A stretch of 33,620 nucleotides of DNA from positions 1 through 33,620 of the forward strand of contig JAKBNS010000210.1 of the NCBI GenBank assembly GCA_021830925.1, written 5' to 3'. A program made the translations under genes and the position numbers. The notes below the pieces were generated by a model. The model had not been told where the DNA came from. It was given only the letters and a program-made list of their open reading frames with translations, and searched no databases. The DNA comes from Pseudomonadota bacterium (GTDB taxonomy: Bacteria > Pseudomonadota > Gammaproteobacteria > Burkholderiales > Burkholderiaceae_C). Shown piece after piece: positions 29,154-33,620 of the stretch (position 1 is the stretch's first letter; every line of letters starts with the position of its first letter).

Positions 29154-29188
29154 CGGCGCCGGGGCCCTGGGCTCGCGGCGCCGATTTT
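29154..29188 (+). terminator. possible intrinsic terminator downstream of rpsA
   Basis: CGGCGCC...GGCGCCG 7-bp outer stem followed by ATTTTCT. The loop is long, so this is moderate to weak. Confidence 0.4.
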
Positions 29189-29231
29189 CTGCCCGGCCCG
29201 GCCGGGCGCCCGCATCAGTGTTCCAGCGACC

Positions 29232-29525
29232 ATGACCCGATCCGATCTCGTCGACCAGCTCGCGGCGCGCTTCGCCCAGCTCACGCATCGCGATGCCGAA
29301 CTGGCCGTCAAGACCATCCTGGACGCGCTGTCGGATGCGCTGGAGAACAGCCACCGCGTGGAGATCCGCGGGTTCGGCAGTTTTTCCGTCAGCCATCGGC
29401 CGGCCCGCATCGGCCGCAATCCGCGCTCCGGCGAGCGCGTGGTGGTGCCGGAAAAGCGCATGCCCCACTTCAAGCCGGGCAAGACCCTGCGTCAACTCGT
29501 CGACCACGGCAACACGCAGGATTGA
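29232..29525 (+). CDS. ihfB: integration host factor subunit beta
   Basis: [90 protein letters not shown]. Confidence 0.96.
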   Translation: MTRSDLVDQLAARFAQLTHRDAELAVKTILDALSDALENSHRVEIRGFGSFSVSHRPARIGRNPRSGERVVVPEKRMPHFKPGKTLRQLVDHGNTQD

Positions 29526-29629
29526 ACGGTCCCCATGCTCGCTTCGCCCGCCGCCCCGCGGGGGCTCGGTCGCCAGGCGAGTATTTCCCGAGCATCGCCC
29601 AGCGCGATTCGTCGGCCCGCCGAGGGGCC

Positions 29630-29635
29630 TAGAAT
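29630..29635 (+). promoter_or_regulatory. candidate -10 element (TAGAAT) for lapA-lapB
   Basis: TAGAAT with a weak TTCGTC -35-like hexamer about 16 nt upstream, in the ihfB-lapA spacer. By eye only. Confidence 0.35.
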
Positions 29636-29687
29636 CCGCGCATGCCCCGGAACCACCGGGTCGTTCGCCCTTCGTCGTCCCCACCCG

Positions 29688-30017
29688 ATGCGCGCCTTCA
29701 ACTGGTTCGTTCGCCTCATCCTGTTCCTGCTGCTGTTCGGCCTCGCGCTGAACAACCTGGAGCCCACCGTGCTGCACCTGCTGTTCGGCGCGCAGTGGCG
29801 CGCGCCGCTGTTCGTGCTGCTGCTGATGGCCTTCGCGCTGGGCGCGCTGCTGGGCGTGGCGGTCATGCTTCCGGGCTGGCTGCGCGCCCGGCGCCTGCAA
29901 CGCGCGCTGGCCGCCGCCTCCCCGCTGCCGCAGGCGCAAGCCGCGCAACCGGCGCGCGCCGCCGCGGCGAATCCGCTGGCCGCGGGGGCGATCGATGGGA
30001 CGCCCGATGGAGTTTGA
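29688..30017 (+). CDS. lapA: lipopolysaccharide assembly protein A domain (LapA/DUF1049) protein
   Basis: MRAFNWFVRLILFLLLFGLALNNLEPTVLHLLFGAQWRAPLFVLLLMAFALGALLGVAVMLPGWLRARR; two TM segments; precedes lapB. Confidence 0.87.
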   Translation: MRAFNWFVRLILFLLLFGLALNNLEPTVLHLLFGAQWRAPLFVLLLMAFALGALLGVAVMLPGWLRARRLQRALAAASPLPQAQAAQPARAAAANPLAAGAIDGTPDGV

Positions 30018-31179
30018 GCTCTGGTGGCTGCTCGCGCTGCCGGCCACCTTCGCGCTGGGTTGGCTCGCCTCGCGTCTGGACCTGCTGCAGTGGCGACGCG
30101 ACGGCGAACATCGCCGTGACGCCTCGCTCGCCTACTTCCGCGGCCTGAACTTCCTGCTGAGCGAACAGCAGGACAAGGCCATCGACGCCTTCATCGAGGC
30201 GATCACGGCCGATCCCGACACGGTGGACCTGCATTTCGCGCTGGGCAACCTGTTCCGGCGCCGCGGCGAATACGAGCGCGCGGTGCGGGTGCACCAGAAC
30301 CTGCTGGCGCGCGCCGACCTGCCGGCGGCCGAGCGCCAGCGGGCGCAGATCGCGCTGGCGCAGGATTTTTTCAAGGCCGGCCTGCTCGATCGGGCGGAGG
30401 CTGTCTACACGGCGCTGACCAGCACCGCCTACCAGTCCGAAGCCCTTGCCGCGCTGCTGCAGATCCACGAGCGCACCCGCGAATGGAACTCGGCCATCGA
30501 CATCGGGCAGCGCCTGGAACGCCTGGGCGGCGGAAGCTGGGGTCGCCAGATCGCCCACTACTGGTGCGAGATCGCCCTGCGCCAACGCCGCGACGGCGAC
30601 CACACGGCGGCGCTGGACTCGCTGGACAAGGCCGGTGCGGCCGACCCCCAGGCCGTGCGTCCCTGGCAGTTGCGGGCGGCCATCGCCGAGCAGCAGGGTG
30701 ACGCTGCGCTGGCGCTGGCGCATCTGCGCCGCGCCGCCACGCTTCGACCCGAATTCGCCGCGGTGCTGGCGGCCGACGCGGCGCGTCTGTTTCGCGACAC
30801 GGGCCAACAGCAGGCGGGCGTGGATTGGTTGCGCGTGCAGTTGCAGGAAAGCCCCGCCATCGAACTGCTGGACGCGCTGCTATCGCTGGAGCCGGACGCC
30901 GCCCACCGTCGCCGCCTGAGCCTGCAGTACCTGCAGGCCCACGGCAGCCTGCTGGCCGCGCGACGCGCCATCGAACAGACGGCGGCCAGGCCGGACGACG
31001 AAGGGCTGCGCGATGCGGTGGAGCAGGCGCTGGACCGCGCGCTGGCCAACCGCCAGCGCTACCGTTGCGCCGCCTGCGGTTTCGAGGCGCGCAGCTACGC
31101 CTGGCATTGCCCCGCCTGCATGGGCTGGGACACCTACCCGCCGCGACGCAGCGAAGAACTCTCCCTCACAGGCGCTTGA
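30007..31179 (+). CDS. lapB: lipopolysaccharide assembly protein LapB (YciM), TPR plus C-terminal rubredoxin-like metal site
   Basis: [32 protein letters not shown]...[51 protein letters not shown]-terminal [26 protein letters not shown]. Start at 30007 or 29995. Confidence 0.93.
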   Translation: MEFELWWLLALPATFALGWLASRLDLLQWRRDGEHRRDASLAYFRGLNFLLSEQQDKAIDAFIEAITADPDTVDLHFALGNLFRRRGEYERAVRVHQNLLARADLPAAERQRAQIALAQDFFKAGLLDRAEAVYTALTSTAYQSEALAALLQIHERTREWNSAIDIGQRLERLGGGSWGRQIAHYWCEIALRQRRDGDHTAALDSLDKAGAADPQAVRPWQLRAAIAEQQGDAALALAHLRRAATLRPEFAAVLAADAARLFRDTGQQQAGVDWLRVQLQESPAIELLDALLSLEPDAAHRRRLSLQYLQAHGSLLAARRAIEQTAARPDDEGLRDAVEQALDRALANRQRYRCAACGFEARSYAWHCPACMGWDTYPPRRSEELSLTGA

Positions 31180-31181
31180 GC

Positions 31182-32126
31182 ATGCCCTCGATGACTTTGG
31201 AACGACTGCGCCAGGCGCGCGTGCTGGTGGTCGGCGACGTGATGCTGGACCGCTACTGGTTCAGCAGCGTGGATCGCATCTCCCCCGAGGCTCCGGTGCC
31301 GGTGGCCCTGGTGCAGCGCGAACAGGACCGCCTGGGCGGTGCCGCCAACGTGGCGCTGAACGCCGCCATGCTGGGCGCGCAGACCACCCTGCTCAGCGTG
31401 GTGGGCAGCGACGATGCCGGGCGCCGGCTGGCCCACCTCGTGGGCGACACATCGATCCGCAGCGCGCTGCGCCAGGTGCCGGGCCTGCGCACCACCATGA
31501 AGCTGCGCGTGGTGTCGCGCCAGCAGCAATTGCTGCGCCTGGATTTCGAATCCACCCCCGACCACGAGGTGCTGCTCGACCTCATGGGCCGCTACGAACA
31601 GGAACTGGCCTTTCACGACGTGGTGCTGCTGTCCGACTACGGCAAGGGCGGGCTGAGCCATGTCGAGCACATGGTGCAACTCGCCAGGTCGCAGGGACGG
31701 CGCGTGCTGGTGGATCCCAAGGGGCACGACTATTCGCGCTACCAGGGCGCCACCTTGATCACCCCCAATCGCGCCGAGTTCGCGCTCGCCACCGGCGGCG
31801 ACTGGCGCGACGAGGCGCAGCTGGAGCAGCGGGCGCAGGCGCTGCGCGCCCAGCTGGGCCTGGAGGCCCTGCTGGTGACGCGAGCCGACGAAGGCATGAG
31901 CCTGTTCGGCGATCACGGCCACCTGCACGTGCCGGCGCAGGCCAAGGAGGTCTACGACGTGTCGGGCGCGGGCGACACGGTGATTGCCACGCTGGCCGTG
32001 ATGCTGGGCGCCGGCGCCGCCCTCGACGAGGCGGTGCGCACGGCGAACCGGGCCGCGGGCATCGTGGTCGGCAAGCTCGGCACCGCCGCGGTCAGCCCGG
32101 CCGAACTGTGGCCCGAAGGGGCCTGA
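31182..32126 (+). CDS. hldA: D-glycero-beta-D-manno-heptose-7-phosphate kinase (monofunctional RfaE1/HldA)
   Basis: [62 protein letters not shown]...[19 protein letters not shown]; no adenylyltransferase domain. Start refined to 31182. Confidence 0.93.
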   Translation: MPSMTLERLRQARVLVVGDVMLDRYWFSSVDRISPEAPVPVALVQREQDRLGGAANVALNAAMLGAQTTLLSVVGSDDAGRRLAHLVGDTSIRSALRQVPGLRTTMKLRVVSRQQQLLRLDFESTPDHEVLLDLMGRYEQELAFHDVVLLSDYGKGGLSHVEHMVQLARSQGRRVLVDPKGHDYSRYQGATLITPNRAEFALATGGDWRDEAQLEQRAQALRAQLGLEALLVTRADEGMSLFGDHGHLHVPAQAKEVYDVSGAGDTVIATLAVMLGAGAALDEAVRTANRAAGIVVGKLGTAAVSPAELWPEGA

Positions 32127-32176
32127 GCCGCGACCGCCAGGCCGTCGGCACGCAAACGTCCAGGAAGCATCCCACC

Positions 32177-33172
32177 ATGTCGCATCGCATCATCGTCACC
32201 GGCGCGGCCGGCTTCATCGGCAGCAATATCGTGCGCGGGCTCAACGCCCGCGGCATCACCGACATCATCGCGGTGGACAACCTCACCCAGGCCGACAAGT
32301 TCCGCAACCTGGTGGACCTGCGCATCAGCGACTACCTGGACAAGACGGCGTTCTACGAGGCCTTCGCCCAGGGCCGTTTCGGCACCGTCGAGGCGGTGTT
32401 CCACGAAGGCGCCTGCTCCGACACCATGCAGCACGACGGGCGCTACATGATGGACAACAACTACGCCGCCAGCCGCCTCCTGCTGGATGCCTGCCTGGAG
32501 CGCGGCGCGCGCCTGCTCTATGCCTCCAGCGCGGCGACCTACGGCGCCAGCGAGCGCTTCGCGGAACTGCCCGAGTACGAGCGTCCGCTGAACGTCTACG
32601 GCTACTCCAAGCTGTTGTTCGACCAGCTTGTGCGCAGGCGCCTGCACGGCGCGCGCAGCCAGGTCGCCGGCTTCCGCTATTTCAACGTCTACGGCCCGGG
32701 CGAACAGCACAAGGGCCGCATGGCTTCGGTGGCCTGGCACCACTACAACCAGTTCCGCGAGCGCGGGCGCGTGGAACTGTTCGGTGCCTACGGCGGCTAC
32801 GGGCCCGGCGAACAAATGCGCGACTTCGTGTTCGTCGACGACGTGGTGGCGGTGAACCTGTGGTTTTTCGACCATCCGGCGCACAGCGGGGTGTTCAATC
32901 TGGGCAGCGGACGCGCGCAGCCCTTCAACGACATCGCCCACGCGGTGGTCAACTCGCTGCGCGCCCGCTCGGGGCAGGAGGCGCTGAGCCTGCGCCAGAT
33001 GGTCGACGAGAAGCTGGTGAGCTACGTCGAATTCCCGCCCGCGCTGCAAGGCAAATACCAGTGCTACACCCAGGCCGAGCTGCACGGACTGCGCTCGGTG
33101 GGCTGCGACCACGCCTTCGCCGACGTGGCCCACGGCGTGCGCAGCTACGTCGAGCGCCTGCGAGCGTCCTGA
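32177..33172 (+). CDS. hldD: ADP-L-glycero-D-manno-heptose 6-epimerase
   Basis: [56 protein letters not shown]...[22 protein letters not shown]. Start refined to 32177. Confidence 0.96.
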   Translation: MSHRIIVTGAAGFIGSNIVRGLNARGITDIIAVDNLTQADKFRNLVDLRISDYLDKTAFYEAFAQGRFGTVEAVFHEGACSDTMQHDGRYMMDNNYAASRLLLDACLERGARLLYASSAATYGASERFAELPEYERPLNVYGYSKLLFDQLVRRRLHGARSQVAGFRYFNVYGPGEQHKGRMASVAWHHYNQFRERGRVELFGAYGGYGPGEQMRDFVFVDDVVAVNLWFFDHPAHSGVFNLGSGRAQPFNDIAHAVVNSLRARSGQEALSLRQMVDEKLVSYVEFPPALQGKYQCYTQAELHGLRSVGCDHAFADVAHGVRSYVERLRAS

Positions 33173-33174
33173 GC

Positions 33175-33203
33175 CCGCGGGCGGCCCTGCGCGGGCCCCG
33201 CGG
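33175..33203. repeat. GC-rich inverted repeat between convergent hldD and the ROK gene
   Basis: CCGCGGG-(CG)-GCCC-TGCGC-GGGC-CCCGCGG: 7 bp + 4 bp stem with a 2-nt bulge. No poly-T tract on either side. Confidence 0.45.
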
Positions 33204-33213
33204 CGGATTCTCG

Positions 33214-33620
33214 CTAGGCTTGCTGGCCGCGGCCCCACAGCCAGGCGGCCCCCCGCACCCCGGAGGAATCGCCGTGGCGGGCGCGCACAAGCCGCGTGCG
33301 CGGCGCCTGCGGGCTGAACACCCAGGCGCCCCAGCGCGCGGGCAGCTCGGTGTAGAGCTCCTCCACGTTGCTCAGGCCTCCGCCCAGCACGATGACGTCG
33401 GGGTCGAGCAGGTTGATGACCTGCGCGAAGCCGCGCGCCAGGCGGTCGCAATAGCGGATGAAGGCCGCGCGCGCCCCCCGGTCGCCCTCGCGCATGGCGC
33501 GCAGCACCGCGGCGGCATCGGCCATGCCGGCGGCGGCGGCCAGCGCCGGCCCGCACAGCAGGGTCTCGATGCAACCGCGCTGGCCGCACCAGCAGCGCGG
33601 GCCCGGTACCTCGCCCCAGG
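33214..33620 (-). CDS. ROK family sugar kinase, partial (5' end beyond the right edge)
   Basis: Frame stays open to the window edge: WGEVPGPRCWCGQRGCIETLLCGPALAAAAGMADAAAVLRAMREGDRGARAAFIRYCDRLARGFAQVINLLDPDVIVLGGGLSN. ROK zinc motif CxCGxxGCxE and the VINLLDPDVIVLGGGLS motif. Confidence 0.9.
   Translation of the reverse strand, partial: WGEVPGPRCWCGQRGCIETLLCGPALAAAAGMADAAAVLRAMREGDRGARAAFIRYCDRLARGFAQVINLLDPDVIVLGGGLSNVEELYTELPARWGAWVFSPQAPRTRLVRARHGDSSGVRGAAWLWGRGQQA

Noticed and set aside
27381-30047. Minus-strand 888-aa ORF antisense to rpsA/ihfB/lapA
   Set aside because: Shadow ORF crossing three genuine genes; no domain signature.
31952-33589. Minus-strand 545-aa ORF antisense to hldD, extending into the ROK region
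   Set aside because: Its left part is antisense to hldD and its right part reads the ROK gene in the wrong frame. The ROK frame 33214..33620 carries the CxCGxxGCxE motif.

Overview
The window is a high-GC chromosomal region whose gene content and order look betaproteobacterial, probably Burkholderiales (inference from synteny and protein character; no search was run). It is almost entirely housekeeping genes, with no mobile element, CRISPR array or obvious defence or biosynthetic island. Minus strand, 11637 down to 265, in transcription order: alpha/beta hydrolase, relA, tRNA-Val(GAC), thrS, infC, rpmI, rplT, pheS, pheT, ihfA, merR-like regulator. Next come thyA-folA (+), pmbA (-), yjgA/darP-mog (+), gph-ubiG (-) and an OmpA-family protein (-). 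From 18400 to 29525 lies a plus-strand aromatic/mixed-function supraoperon: gyrA, serC, pheA, hisC-type aminotransferase, tyrA, an aroA-cmk fusion, rpsA, ihfB. It is followed by lapA, lapB, hldA and hldD (+), and a partial ROK-family kinase (-) runs off the right edge. I did not find a clearly undescribed multi-gene system. The best leads are cis-regulatory or gene-architecture observations: (i) a terminator hairpin about 20 nt upstream of the thrS ATG, whose 5' arm is perfectly complementary to two upstream repeats, suggesting an attenuator/antiterminator; (ii) an analogous terminator just upstream of pheS; (iii) infC starting at ATC; (iv) a single-ORF AroA-Cmk fusion; (v) a structured rpsA leader; (vi) a 12-bp tandem repeat at the gyrA 3' end that also supplies serial Shine-Dalgarno motifs for serC. 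All positions were read by eye, and no folding, alignment or database search was run.
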